64,000 nucleotides of DNA from Saprospiraceae bacterium (GTDB taxonomy: Bacteria > Bacteroidota > Bacteroidia > Chitinophagales > Saprospiraceae), in NCBI GenBank assembly GCA_028280415.1, contig JANQLV010000032.1, forward strand, positions 1 to 64,000, written 5' to 3'. This document shows positions 45,615 to 54,875 of this stretch, piece after piece. Numbering within the stretch: the stretch's first letter is position 1; each line of letters begins with the position of its first letter. The notes under the pieces are model-generated. The model was not told the origin of the DNA, did not search any database, and worked only from the letters and a program-made list of their open reading frames with translations. Both the position numbers and the translations under genes were made by a program.

Positions 45615-46325
45615 TTGGCAAAAGGAAAACTTTATCTAATCCCTACTCCGCTTGGTCCGGATGCCGTAAGTACGATTCCGGAGTATGTAATTCAAATTTT
45701 GCATCGACTGGAATACTTCATCGCCGAAAGGGCCAAAACAGCCCGGCATTTTATTAAAAGCACTAAACCCATCAAGGCTTTTAGTGAATTACACTTTTCG
45801 GAACTCAACAAGCATACTCCCCCGGAAGCAATAGCCGATTTCCTTGCCCCTGCCTCAAAGGGCTATGATATCGGCTTACTTTCAGAAGCCGGCTGTCCGG
45901 GAGTGGCAGACCCGGGAGCAGAAATCGTTCGAATCGCCCATCAGTCAGACATTGAAGTCATTCCTTTAGTTGGTCCTTCTTCTATCTTACTGGCTCTAAT
46001 GGCTTCCGGAATGAATGGTCAGTCTTTTGCTTTTCAAGGCTACCTTTCCCCAAAACCTTTTGATTTAGCTAAAGATTTAAAAAGAGCGGAACAATTATCC
46101 GTTAAACTGAATCAAACACAAATTTTTATAGAAACACCTTATAGAAATAATAAATTCATAGAGCAGGCTTTAAAAACATTATCTCCACATACCCGACTAT
46201 GTATTGCGGCTAATCTCACTTGTGAAAATCAATATGTCAAAACGCGTACAATCAAGGCATGGAAAGCCAATAAGCTTCCCGATTTGCATAAAATTCCGGC
46301 AATATTCTTGATTCAGGCCAATTAG
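45615..46325 (+). CDS. RsmI-like SAM-dependent methyltransferase (tetrapyrrole methylase fold)
   Basis: COG0313-type enzyme; RsmI itself 2'-O-methylates C1402 of 16S rRNA. The protein has KGKLYLIPTPLGPDAVSTIP at the start, the conserved YFIAERAKTARHFIK, and SEAGCPGVADPGAEIVRIAHQ as the SAM-binding loop, with GPSSILLALMASGMNGQSFAFQGYLS after it. About 236 residues, shorter than E. coli RsmI (286), as is usual for the Bacteroidota form. The frame is open further 5' into scpA, but the first credible start is TTG 45615. It is divergent from scpA, 97 bp away. Confidence 0.88.
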   Translation: MAKGKLYLIPTPLGPDAVSTIPEYVIQILHRLEYFIAERAKTARHFIKSTKPIKAFSELHFSELNKHTPPEAIADFLAPASKGYDIGLLSEAGCPGVADPGAEIVRIAHQSDIEVIPLVGPSSILLALMASGMNGQSFAFQGYLSPKPFDLAKDLKRAEQLSVKLNQTQIFIETPYRNNKFIEQALKTLSPHTRLCIAANLTCENQYVKTRTIKAWKANKLPDLHKIPAIFLIQAN

Positions 46326-46438
46326 GCACTGAAGTAAATCCAATAAATCTTTTCAGTTTGTCAATTAAGTGTCCAAATAATTCAGAAAGTACTTCATTTT
46401 GGATGTATAACAAACTAGCGAGTTTTGTCGTTTTATAC

Positions 46439-46446
46439 TAACTTTG
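46439..46446 (+). promoter_or_regulatory. Candidate -7 element for the DUF6089 gene
   Basis: TAACTTTG matches TAnnTTTG about 30 bases before the ATG at 46476. A well-placed TTG for the -33 box is missing. Confidence 0.4.
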
Positions 46447-46475
46447 TGGACTTGTGAACAAAAGGCTAGCTAAAT

Positions 46476-47309
46476 ATGCCTACAAAAACCTCAATCGTGA
46501 AGAAAAGTATATTCACTTCAATATTTGTATTTGTATTTTTTGTACTCCAGGCTCAGATGGGATGGGAAGCAGGTGGATGGCTTGGAAGCTCTTTTTACTT
46601 TGGTGATCTCAATACAGAGTTTAACCTCAAACCCGCACTGGCTGGTGGTTTAATCGGAAGATATAATTTTAACGAACGAGTCTGTTTAAAATTTTCGGCA
46701 AACTACGGTTTTGTCAGTGCTCACGATGAGGATTCTAAAAACACCTTTCAACAAACCAGAAACCTACATTTTCGTTCTCAAATTTTTGACGGAACGGCAC
46801 AACTGGAATTTAATTTTCTACCCTATATCCACGGAAGCAAAGACAAGTTCTATACACCCTATCTTTTTGCGGGGCTATCTGTTTTTCATTTTCAGCCCCA
46901 GGCAGAATACCAGGGTGAATGGGTTGATCTTCGTCCCCTGGGAACAGAGGGTCAATTTAGAGGTGACGAATATTCTACTTTGCAGGGAGCAATGGCTTAC
47001 GGAATTGGTTTCAAGATTGACCTGAGTTATGAATGGAGCCTGAATTTTGAATTGAGTTCCCGCCGACTCTTCACGGATTATCTGGATGATGTGAGTACGG
47101 TTTATCCCGACTTTGATGATTTGGAAGCTCTACATGGTCAAATCGCTGTTGATCTTTCCGACCCTTCTATTCCCAATGCTGAAGGTATCAAATTAGGAGA
47201 GCCCGGCAGACAAAGAGGAAGCTCAAATGCCAATGACATTTATGTTATGTTTGGTGCCGGTTTGGTCTACTATTTTGGAGATGTTCGATGTCCTCCTTAC
47301 TCCAGATAA
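46476..47309 (+). CDS. DUF6089-like outer membrane beta-barrel protein
   Basis: The 277 residues open with a signal peptide (FTSIFVFVFFVLQAQ), then MGWEAGGWLGSSFYFGDLNTEF, the early pattern I know from DUF6089 outer membrane proteins of this phylum. Regularly spaced strands with aromatic girdle residues follow (LHFRSQIFDGTAQLEFNFLPY, WSLNFELSSRRLFTDYLDDV) and YVMFGAGLVYYFG near the end. This is an eight- to twelve-strand barrel by appearance. Function not known. It stands alone, convergent with the VWA lipoprotein gene, with an imperfect hairpin between. Confidence 0.82.
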   Translation: MPTKTSIVKKSIFTSIFVFVFFVLQAQMGWEAGGWLGSSFYFGDLNTEFNLKPALAGGLIGRYNFNERVCLKFSANYGFVSAHDEDSKNTFQQTRNLHFRSQIFDGTAQLEFNFLPYIHGSKDKFYTPYLFAGLSVFHFQPQAEYQGEWVDLRPLGTEGQFRGDEYSTLQGAMAYGIGFKIDLSYEWSLNFELSSRRLFTDYLDDVSTVYPDFDDLEALHGQIAVDLSDPSIPNAEGIKLGEPGRQRGSSNANDIYVMFGAGLVYYFGDVRCPPYSR

Positions 47310-47333
47310 TTTAGCTCATAATATAATTTGACT

Positions 47334-47370
47334 GTTGGCAGCCTTGTGTAAGTTTACCAAGACTGCCAAC
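47334..47370. terminator. Hairpin between convergent genes
   Basis: GTTGGCAG-C-CTTG (47334-47346) pairs with CAAG-A-CTGCCAAC (47358-47370), one mismatch, 11-nt loop. There is no strong T tract. It sits between the DUF6089-like and VWA genes. Confidence 0.6.
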
Positions 47371-47387
47371 TGCCTGATAGAATGAGA

Positions 47388-48989
47388 TCACTTCTCTGCT
47401 TTAATATCGGAATCGCTTTGGAAAGAACGTGCCAAGTCAATTAACCTGATAAATTCTTCCCGATAACCTTTCTCATCTTTCCCTTTGCCCTGAATAGCTA
47501 AAGCTTCTATATTGTCATAGGTAGCGCCTCCTTTGTATTTCGAATCACGCAAAAGCATACCGAAGCCAGCAACAGCTGCCGAGAATTTGAAGTTTTCAGA
47601 AGCTTCAGCCAGGTCTTTGCCAGTATCCCGGGTCGTCAACTCAAAAGGAATACTCGTATCACTATCCGGATGTTTATATCGAATTTTAATCGTCATCAAA
47701 TCAGGATCATCGCCCGCTGAATTTTTGATCTTCCGATCCTGATATTTCAGGTCATCAACACTGGAAGTCATCGTAGATTCAGAACCTGCAGGGATTACTT
47801 CATAAAGAGCCGTCACTGTATGTCCTGCGCCTATATCTCCCGAATCTTTTTCATCATTATTGAAATCTTCATCATTTAATACGCGATTTTCATAGCCAAT
47901 CAGGCGATACTCTTTTACCTGTGCCGGATTAAACTCTACCTGTAATTTTACATCCTTGGCAAGGGTGAAAATTGTTTTTGTAATTTCATCAACTAATACT
48001 TTCCGCGCTTCGTCAGGATTATCGATATAAAAATAATTTCCATTGCCATTATCCGCAATTTTTTCCATTTTGGCGTCTTTCAGATTACCTGTGCCAAAGC
48101 CAAGCACGGATAAGAAAATACCTTTCTTGCGCTCTCTTTCAATAATCTGAACCAATTCGGCATCACTACTAACACCAACATTAAAATCGCCATCGGTTGC
48201 CAGAATCACACGATTGTTCCCTCCTTCTATAAAATTCTTCTGTGCTATCCCGTAAGCCTGAGCTATCCCCGCTGCACCATTCGTACTACCGCCTACCTGC
48301 AATTCAGCCAGGGCATTACGCATTACTCTTCTCTTCGTTCCCGGCATAGACTCCAATACTACTCCGGAAGCACCTGCATAAACAACCATAGCAATTCGAT
48401 CCTGATCTCTGATTTCTTTGATCAACATTTTCAGAGCCTGTTTGAGTAAAGGCAGTTTATTAGGTTGATCCATTGAGCCGGATACATCGATCAAAAAAAC
48501 GAGATTGCTCGGTGGCACTTTGGTCATTGGCACCTCTTTGGCTTTTAAACCAATATGTACCAGTCGATGATCCGTATTCCAGGGACAATCAGCAATTTCC
48601 GTCGCAACTTTAAAAGGATGTTCTCCATCCGGTTGTTCGTAATCATAATTGAAATAATTGATAAATTCTTCGATCCTGACCGCATCTCTGGGAGGCATTT
48701 GCCCACTAGTCAAAAATCTTCGGGTATTGCTGTAAGAAGCATTGTCTACATCGATTCCAAAAGTAGATAAAGGCTTATTAATTGCCGAATGAAAATCATT
48801 TTCAACAATCAGATCGTATTGTTCTGTATTATGTGACTTTTCTTCCGGGTATCCAATTGGAATCTCAGAGTTTGGTACTGCTTCTTTCGGAGTTTTTGGA
48901 GCTACGACTTTATAATCAGTATCCGTTTGAGTCCCCGTACAAGCGGCAAAAAATAATAAGGAGAGAAACGCTAGAACTTTAAATTTCAT
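47388..48989 (-). CDS. YfbK-type von Willebrand factor A lipoprotein
   Basis: The product from ATG 48989 has 533 residues: a lipoprotein signal (MKFKVLAFLSLLFFAAC), an N-terminal domain with NPFHSAINKPLST-like FHSAINKPLSTFGIDVDNAS (residues about 60-80), a VWA domain with the metal-binding MIDAS motif DVSGSM and the partner Thr/Asp in GSTNGAAG and ATDGDFNVG, and a C-terminal DUF3520-like part ending in IRLIDLARSFQ. The track-level start 25 codons earlier would bury the signal peptide, so 48989 is preferred. It acts outside the cytoplasm; the family's role is not firmly known. It is not the partner of the MoxR gene at 41351, which would be cytoplasmic. Confidence 0.88.
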   Translation of the reverse strand: MKFKVLAFLSLLFFAACTGTQTDTDYKVVAPKTPKEAVPNSEIPIGYPEEKSHNTEQYDLIVENDFHSAINKPLSTFGIDVDNASYSNTRRFLTSGQMPPRDAVRIEEFINYFNYDYEQPDGEHPFKVATEIADCPWNTDHRLVHIGLKAKEVPMTKVPPSNLVFLIDVSGSMDQPNKLPLLKQALKMLIKEIRDQDRIAMVVYAGASGVVLESMPGTKRRVMRNALAELQVGGSTNGAAGIAQAYGIAQKNFIEGGNNRVILATDGDFNVGVSSDAELVQIIERERKKGIFLSVLGFGTGNLKDAKMEKIADNGNGNYFYIDNPDEARKVLVDEITKTIFTLAKDVKLQVEFNPAQVKEYRLIGYENRVLNDEDFNNDEKDSGDIGAGHTVTALYEVIPAGSESTMTSSVDDLKYQDRKIKNSAGDDPDLMTIKIRYKHPDSDTSIPFELTTRDTGKDLAEASENFKFSAAVAGFGMLLRDSKYKGGATYDNIEALAIQGKGKDEKGYREEFIRLIDLARSFQSDSDIKAEK

Positions 48990-49328
48990 TGTTGTTGATT
49001 TTAAAAGTGAAGAACATCTAATGTCTTTTAAGATGTCCGATTTAGTTTTTTTGGTGTAAAACAAAAGCCATAAGGTCTTAAAGCCTGATTTTATTTTTGA
49101 TACAAGACATTTTTAAATACCACAAACGAAGAAAACATAATCTGAGCCAGGTATTATAGCAAACGAGGACGGGTACGAAAATTGAATATCTTAATGCGAT
49201 TTTGTTATAATCGAAAATACCAAACTACTTCATTTTGAGTATAGAAATCAAATTAAGTACTTTTACCTTGAAAAGCATTATTATTCGGATTAGCAAACTG
49301 TATTTTTCTATAAAACCAGCCACTATCC
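48990..49328. other. 339-bp divergent intergenic region
   Basis: Promoter region for the VWA lipoprotein gene (minus) and yjbQ (plus). An imperfect inverted repeat CGATT-N7-AATCG lies near 49198-49214. I see no ORF, RNA gene or strong TAnnTTTG box. Confidence 0.5.
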
Positions 49329-49739
49329 ATGATTATCCAGAAAGAATTTTCGCTTCGCGCTTACCCGAGGGGCTATCATATCATCACTGACGAAGTATTA
49401 AGCGAACTCGCACCGCTACCGGAAACCGGTATTTTTACATTATTCATTAAGCATACTTCTGCCGGGCTGACCATTAACGAAAATGCAGATCCTTCTGTCC
49501 GGACAGATTACGAAAATATATTCAATAAGATTGTACCGGAAAACCTTCCTTTTTTAACACATACTCTGGAAGGGCCCGATGATATGCCTGCACATATTAA
49601 AGCCACTTTAGTAGGATCGTCGGTTACCATTCCAATCACCAATAGCCGCTTGAACCTGGGAACTTGGCAAGGCATTTACCTTTGCGAGTTTAGAAACCAT
49701 GGCGGTCATCGAAAATTTGTTGCAACGATTTATTCATAG
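49329..49739 (+). CDS. YjbQ family protein (secondary thiamine-phosphate synthase-like)
   Basis: The 136-residue protein has the family core LFIKHTSAGLTINENADPSVRTDYE and the His-containing motif HIKATLVGSSVTIPI and GTWQGIYLCEFRNHGGHRK. Such proteins can show weak thiamine-phosphate synthase activity, but the physiological role is not settled; a metal site from the conserved His is likely. Length is typical. It comes 15 bp before the LysE-family gene and is probably cotranscribed with it. Confidence 0.93.
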   Translation: MIIQKEFSLRAYPRGYHIITDEVLSELAPLPETGIFTLFIKHTSAGLTINENADPSVRTDYENIFNKIVPENLPFLTHTLEGPDDMPAHIKATLVGSSVTIPITNSRLNLGTWQGIYLCEFRNHGGHRKFVATIYS

Positions 49740-49754
49740 TATCACCATCAAATC

Positions 49755-50372
49755 ATGGATGCACTTTTTACCGGCATTAAATACGGGCTCTTTCTAACCA
49801 TTCTGGTAGGGCCATTGGTATTTGCACTGGTACAGGCTGCAGTAGAGCGTGGTTTTCGGGCAGGCGCAATGATCGGACTGGGAATCTGGATAAGTGATCT
49901 TCTATTTATTCTCGGAGTGTATTATGGTTTTAATCATTTAAAAGCAATTACGGAATGGACATATTTTGAGTTAACAGTCGGAATTGCCGGAGGAATTATT
50001 CTGATCACAACGGGGATTATTACATTGGCCGGCAAAACGCCAGATATTAATGAGCAAAAAAAAATCACCGGCACTTATCTCGCACTTTGGGTCAAAGGTT
50101 TTTTAATCAATACCTTAAATCCCTTTACTGTTTTCTTTTGGGTATTGGTCATGACAACGGTTGTCGCCGATAATAACTATAGCGAACTAGAATCCTCCTT
50201 GTATTTTGGAGGGATATTGGGAACGATCATAGTTACTGATTCTTTAAAAGTCTTAATGGCTAAAAAACTCAGACATTATCTGGAAGTCCATCACCTAATT
50301 TGGGTAAGAAGAATTACCGGAATTGCTTTAATTATTTTTGGAATTGTGTTAATTGGAAGGGTACTTATTTAA
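49755..50372 (+). CDS. LysE family amino-acid exporter
   Basis: The 205-residue inner membrane protein has six hydrophobic segments and the family's N-terminal GLFLTILVGPLVFALVQAAVERGFRAG, FLINTLNPFTVFFWVLV (conserved NP). Exporters of this family move amino acids or their analogues outward; the substrate is unknown. It follows yjbQ closely. Its 3' end overlaps the minus-strand remnant of a K+ channel by 8 bases. Confidence 0.9.
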   Translation: MDALFTGIKYGLFLTILVGPLVFALVQAAVERGFRAGAMIGLGIWISDLLFILGVYYGFNHLKAITEWTYFELTVGIAGGIILITTGIITLAGKTPDINEQKKITGTYLALWVKGFLINTLNPFTVFFWVLVMTTVVADNNYSELESSLYFGGILGTIIVTDSLKVLMAKKLRHYLEVHHLIWVRRITGIALIIFGIVLIGRVLI

Positions 50373-50535
50373 AGGTTTCATTAATATCTTCAGTTATTTC
50401 AAATGCCAGATATTTGCCAATAATAATGGCTACTATGGTAAAGGATTTTGCAATATGCTAAACCGGAGAAATATCTCCAAATCCTACAGACGTCAACGTA
50501 ATGTAGGAAAAATTTCCGATGGCCCGCGCTATGGA
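50365..50535 (-). pseudogene. Remnant of a two-helix K+ channel, selectivity filter intact, in-frame TAG
   Basis: Directly after the RND permease stop the minus strand reads ATA GCG CGG GCC and then NFSYITLTSVGFGDISPV, the pore helix and selectivity filter of Ion_trans_2-type K+ channels (TSVGFGD). The next codon is TAG (50460-50458), and the same frame continues through HIAKSFTIVAIIIGKYLAFE and ends at TAA 50367-50365. There is no start and no first membrane helix; the 5' part is lost at the RND gene end. The frame resumes perfectly after one TAG, so the break is a nonsense change rather than an indel. Confidence 0.8.
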
Positions 50536-53500
50536 TTAGTTTTCTACTTTTTTTACTCCGAATAATACTTTGTACATCACCGGTACAAATAATAAAGTGA
50601 TAACTGTTGCGAATAATAATCCGATCATAATTGAAATCGCCATCGGTTCCCACATTGCTCCTCCCCCAAGGTAAAGAGGAATCAATCCCAAAGTCGTTGT
50701 AAAAGTAGTTAGCAAAATCGGCCGAAAGCGCTGCTGAGCAGCCGCTACAATTGCATCATAAGGAGCTTTCCCCAGGTCATCCATTTCAATTTTAATACGG
50801 TCTAGCAGTACAATGGCATTATTAATAACTATCCCTGCCAAAGAGATGACGCCTAAAAACGCCATAAAGCCAAATGATGATTGAAATAATAACAATCCCA
50901 GGATTACCCCGATGATCCCTAAAGGAATGGTAGATAAAACGATAAACGTTTTACGGAAAGAATTAAATTGCAAGACGAGTAATAACAAAATAATAAAACC
51001 TGCTAAGGGTAACTTTTCAATTACGGCTCCCATTGCTTCTCCGCTTTGCTCCGATTCTCCACCCAAGGTAAAGGTATAACCAGGCAACCAGTTTTTCGAC
51101 TCCTCTTCAAGCCAGGGGAGTATTTCGTCCGTCAAATCAGTCGCTGTAAATCCATTAGCGGCATCACAGCTGATAGTCATATTACGATATAAATTCCGGC
51201 GAAGGATTTTGGGGTATTGCCAGTCCGGTTCTATCTCGGCAACCTGTACAAGCGGTACGCTATTACCACCAGAAGATTGAGCAATTATATTTACACCATC
51301 CAACTGATGTACATCCATTTGCTGACTACCAAGGTTCCGCATAACAATTGGAATATTATCATCTCCGTCTCTAAACGAGCCTGCATTGGAACCATCAAGT
51401 GAAGCAAGCAGGGAAAGTGCAATATCCTGATTTGTCAGCCCCGCCCGGTTTCCTTTATTGGGATCAATATCAACTATTAACTTCTTTATCTTGGCGCCCC
51501 AGTTATCGGAAATATTTTTAGTCCCTTGTATACTATTCATTTTTTGCTTGATTAGCTCACTGATGCGATAGAGTTCCTGTGGACTATCGCCAGTTACTCT
51601 GACCTCCACATCAGAACCACCACCTCCTCCGCCAGCCAGAGGGCCAATTGTCGTTTTAGCATTTGGAAAATTTTCCAGGCAAAACTTATCCAATTTTTGT
51701 ACAACTAAATTATTATCTTCAAAAGAAGAAGTATTGAGCAACATATGCGCATAACCGGAATTAGCTTCTCCGGGCTGATAGCCCTGATCATAAGATGATG
51801 GCCCTTCGCCAACAAAAGAAGACCAGTCTATAACTCCTGCTTTCCGGTTTGCATCAACCAGTAATTCCGCCCGGATATAATCCTCAATTTGAGCGACAAC
51901 TTCCAGGTTGCGTTCAATCTTTGTTCCAAGCGGCAGGTTCATATCCAGAGTGATCAGGTTTCTGTCGCTATCCGGAAAAAAGATAAACGGAATTTTGCCA
52001 AATAGTGAAAGACTTCCTATAAACATCACTATGATCAAGCCTATTGAAGTGACCGGAAAGCGCAGAGCTGTTTCGATTAGTCTTTTATACAAAGCGTTCA
52101 AGCGAGCAAACATTCCAGTATCTTCCGCTCCGGCTTCCTTTTTTTCAACTTTTATAAAACGTTCTCCAAAAAAAGGAATCATACTCATAGCCAGCAACCA
52201 GGATGATAATAGCGCAAGACTTATCACGACAAAAAGTGGCCCCATAATTTCGCCCATCGTATTTTCCGCCAGATAAAAAGCCAGGAAAGCTGCAGAGGTC
52301 GTCAGAGAAGAAACCAATAGAGGAATAAGTAATTCTCCACAGGCCGCTATTGCCGCATTAAAGGGTTTTAAACCCTCTTCCATTTTTACCATCATTGCCT
52401 CGGAAACTACAATCGCATTATCAACTAATAAACCCAGGGCCATAATCAAGGCCGCTAATGAAACCTGGTTTAACCCTACCCCTGCAAGATACATCAACCA
52501 AATCGTCATCACCATCGCCATGGGAATCAAACTTGCAACTACCATCCCGGTTCGAAATCCTAAAAATAATAACATGACGATCAATACGATTCCGACGGAT
52601 TGATAAACATTACTCAGGAAATCAGATACTTTTTTATCAACATATCGATCCTGCGCCGCCATCCTGCCAATGTACATTCCTACAGGTAAACTGTTATTGT
52701 ACTCAGTTACTTTTTCGTCTAGTAACTGGCCAAGTCTAATAATATTAGCTCCTTCTTTCAGGGAAACGGCAATGGCTATTCCCTCCTGCCCGTTAATTCT
52801 AACCAATTTTTCGGCAGGTGATTTATACGTTCTGGAAATATTAGCGATTGCCCCGAGCTCTAGTTTACTTCCATTGGGTAACATAAGAATGGTTCTTTTC
52901 AAATCTTCAATTGATTCAAAATTACCTGTTGGTTCCAGTGCAATTCGTTCATCACCAAGACCTATCTGTCCTCCGGAGAAAACAATATTGGTTGTCGCTA
53001 TAAAATTTTGAAGCATTCCGGAGGACAGTCCCAATTCAGCTAAGCGGGCATTGTCAAACTCTACATAAATTTGTTCTTCAAGTATTCCTTTTAGTTCTAC
53101 TTCCGCGGCATCATCCATTTTGACAATGTCATCGCGAATATGTTCGGCCTGATCTTTTAATTCCGTATTCGTATATCCGTCTCCGGTGAGTCCCAGCATA
53201 ATTCCATAGACCGTTCCAAAACCATCATCATTAATATTAGGCGGCCTCGAACCATCGGGCAAGCCTTGAATACTATTCACTTTTCTTCTTAATCTGTCCC
53301 AAACCGGTTGTAAATTCTCTTTTGAAATATCCGGTTTTAAACTCACCGTAACAATGGACAGGCCAGTTCTACTTTCACTGGTTACATCATCCAATTCCGG
53401 CAATTCCTGAGCGACCTCTTCTATTTTTTTTGTAATTAATTGTTCTACTCTTTCCGGTGAAGCACCGGGGAACTGAGTAACGACCGTTGCTACCCGAATA

Positions 53501-53622
53501 GTAAACGGAGGCATACTATCCCTGGACAGATTGTTGTAAGAAGCCAATCCCATGATCAAGATCACCAGTAAAACCATTAGCGTGACTCGCGTATTTTCTA
53601 GAGCTAGTTTTGTCAGGTTCAT
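50536..53622 (-). CDS. RND efflux transporter, inner membrane permease
   Basis: AcrB-type pump, 1028 residues, with twelve membrane helices, two large periplasmic loops and the repeated half structure. The proton-relay segment in helix 4 reads GLLVDNAIVVSE (one Asp followed by Asn), as in many non-AcrB members. GGGGGSDVEVRVTG and NLSRDSMPPFTIRVATVVTQFPGASPERVEQLI show the family's N-terminal and pore domains. It is third in the operon tetR-tolC-mfp-rnd, 57 bp after the adaptor gene. The likely substrates are hydrophobic compounds, not metals, but this is not determinable here. A K+-channel remnant abuts its 3' end. Confidence 0.96.
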   Translation of the reverse strand: MNLTKLALENTRVTLMVLLVILIMGLASYNNLSRDSMPPFTIRVATVVTQFPGASPERVEQLITKKIEEVAQELPELDDVTSESRTGLSIVTVSLKPDISKENLQPVWDRLRRKVNSIQGLPDGSRPPNINDDGFGTVYGIMLGLTGDGYTNTELKDQAEHIRDDIVKMDDAAEVELKGILEEQIYVEFDNARLAELGLSSGMLQNFIATTNIVFSGGQIGLGDERIALEPTGNFESIEDLKRTILMLPNGSKLELGAIANISRTYKSPAEKLVRINGQEGIAIAVSLKEGANIIRLGQLLDEKVTEYNNSLPVGMYIGRMAAQDRYVDKKVSDFLSNVYQSVGIVLIVMLLFLGFRTGMVVASLIPMAMVMTIWLMYLAGVGLNQVSLAALIMALGLLVDNAIVVSEAMMVKMEEGLKPFNAAIAACGELLIPLLVSSLTTSAAFLAFYLAENTMGEIMGPLFVVISLALLSSWLLAMSMIPFFGERFIKVEKKEAGAEDTGMFARLNALYKRLIETALRFPVTSIGLIIVMFIGSLSLFGKIPFIFFPDSDRNLITLDMNLPLGTKIERNLEVVAQIEDYIRAELLVDANRKAGVIDWSSFVGEGPSSYDQGYQPGEANSGYAHMLLNTSSFEDNNLVVQKLDKFCLENFPNAKTTIGPLAGGGGGGSDVEVRVTGDSPQELYRISELIKQKMNSIQGTKNISDNWGAKIKKLIVDIDPNKGNRAGLTNQDIALSLLASLDGSNAGSFRDGDDNIPIVMRNLGSQQMDVHQLDGVNIIAQSSGGNSVPLVQVAEIEPDWQYPKILRRNLYRNMTISCDAANGFTATDLTDEILPWLEEESKNWLPGYTFTLGGESEQSGEAMGAVIEKLPLAGFIILLLLVLQFNSFRKTFIVLSTIPLGIIGVILGLLLFQSSFGFMAFLGVISLAGIVINNAIVLLDRIKIEMDDLGKAPYDAIVAAAQQRFRPILLTTFTTTLGLIPLYLGGGAMWEPMAISIMIGLLFATVITLLFVPVMYKVLFGVKKVEN

Positions 53623-53679
53623 TTTGTTTTTTTAGATAGGTAAAAAATTTAATTTTGAGTGATCGGTTTGGCTAATCGA

Positions 53680-54810
53680 TTAGTTTTCCATGAGTCGTAC
53701 TTTCATGCCATCTAGCAAAGTATTCAAACCCGCAGTTGCGACCAACTCTCCATTATCAAGACCTGATTTAATTTCAAATCCGGAAGTCGTTAGTTTTCCG
53801 ATTTGAACTTTTTTCTTTTTAATTATGTAGTGATCATTTTCTTTAAAAAGACTAAAAACAAAATTGCCATTATTATCTTCTCCTACCGCCGCCGCCGGAG
53901 CAACCATTTTTTGTCCATTAGTACTTCCATTGTCAAAACTGAAACGAACATCAGCAGCCATTCCCGGACGAATCTCTTTGGCCGGTTTATCGATTTTTAC
54001 AGTGACCGGATAAGTAGAGCCCCCCAATGAGCTAAATCCAACTTCAAATACTTTACCGACGAAAACCTGATCAGGGATCGAAGAAAACGAAATATTGACA
54101 GGTTGATTTTTTTTCACTTTAGAAATATACACTTCGGGAATCCCTACGGAAATTTCCGGATTGTCTACAGCACTGATTGTAGCAATTGGACTTCCCGAGC
54201 CGACTAATTCATTTTCTTCCACCATCACCGAAGTAATCACTCCTGAAAATGGAGCAGTAAGTGTGGAGTACCGCACCTGGTTCTGAGCAGACTCTACTTG
54301 TTTCTCCGATGCGCTAGCCTGTGCCAGCGCAGCATTATAAGAAGCTTCCGCCAGCTCAAGCGCGGATTTAGCTTGTTCGAATTCACTAATCGAAATACTA
54401 TTATTTTCATACAGCTTTTCAATTCTCTGATAAGTAGCCCGGCTATTGATCAATTGAGATTTAGCACTTTGAATTTGTGTTTCCGAGCTTTTATTATTGG
54501 CTACCGATTGCTGATATTGCACCGAATAATCCGTTTGGTCTATTTTCGCAATAGTTTGCCCTTTTCTTACCACATCTCCGACCTTTACATTTAATGAAGT
54601 TATAGTTCCACTCACTTTAAAGCTTACTTTGGATTCCTTGCTGGATTGGGCCGAACCAGAAAAAGTTTCACTTAGAGCATCACCACTCATCATCACCTCA
54701 CCAAATTTGACCGGACGAATTATTTCTGTTGTCATTGGTTTTTCTTCTTCACCACAAGAAGCAAGTAACAGAAGCAGAAGTGCAATATTTAAGAGCTTAT
54801 GATTTTTCAT
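53680..54810 (-). CDS. RND efflux adaptor (membrane fusion protein)
   Basis: Periplasmic adaptor bridging the RND pump and TolC. The 376 residues have a lipoprotein signal (MKNHKLLNIALLLLLLASC; Cys at residue 19), then the biotinyl-lipoyl-like strand pair (VSFKVSGTITSLNVKVGDVVRKGQTIAKIDQ), a long coiled-coil hairpin (about 85-165), the second lipoyl half (YSTLTAPFSGVITSVMVEENELVGSG), beta-barrel, and membrane-proximal domain to the end. It follows the tolC-fusion gene by 65 bp and precedes the pump. Confidence 0.94.
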   Translation of the reverse strand: MKNHKLLNIALLLLLLASCGEEEKPMTTEIIRPVKFGEVMMSGDALSETFSGSAQSSKESKVSFKVSGTITSLNVKVGDVVRKGQTIAKIDQTDYSVQYQQSVANNKSSETQIQSAKSQLINSRATYQRIEKLYENNSISISEFEQAKSALELAEASYNAALAQASASEKQVESAQNQVRYSTLTAPFSGVITSVMVEENELVGSGSPIATISAVDNPEISVGIPEVYISKVKKNQPVNISFSSIPDQVFVGKVFEVGFSSLGGSTYPVTVKIDKPAKEIRPGMAADVRFSFDNGSTNGQKMVAPAAAVGEDNNGNFVFSLFKENDHYIIKKKKVQIGKLTTSGFEIKSGLDNGELVATAGLNTLLDGMKVRLMEN

Positions 54811-54875
54811 TTTTTTAGTTTTGATGCATAAGAAAATATCCTTTGCAGGAAGGATTCATTCAATGTTTGAGCCTG

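Noticed and set aside
47388..48989. VWA lipoprotein as the partner of the MoxR gene at 41351
   Set aside because: It has a lipoprotein signal and a YfbK-like layout, so it works outside the cytoplasm, and three unrelated genes lie between.
50399..50653. 84-codon minus-strand ORF across the RND gene end
   Set aside because: It is out of frame with both the RND permease and the K+ channel remnant, which explain the sequence.
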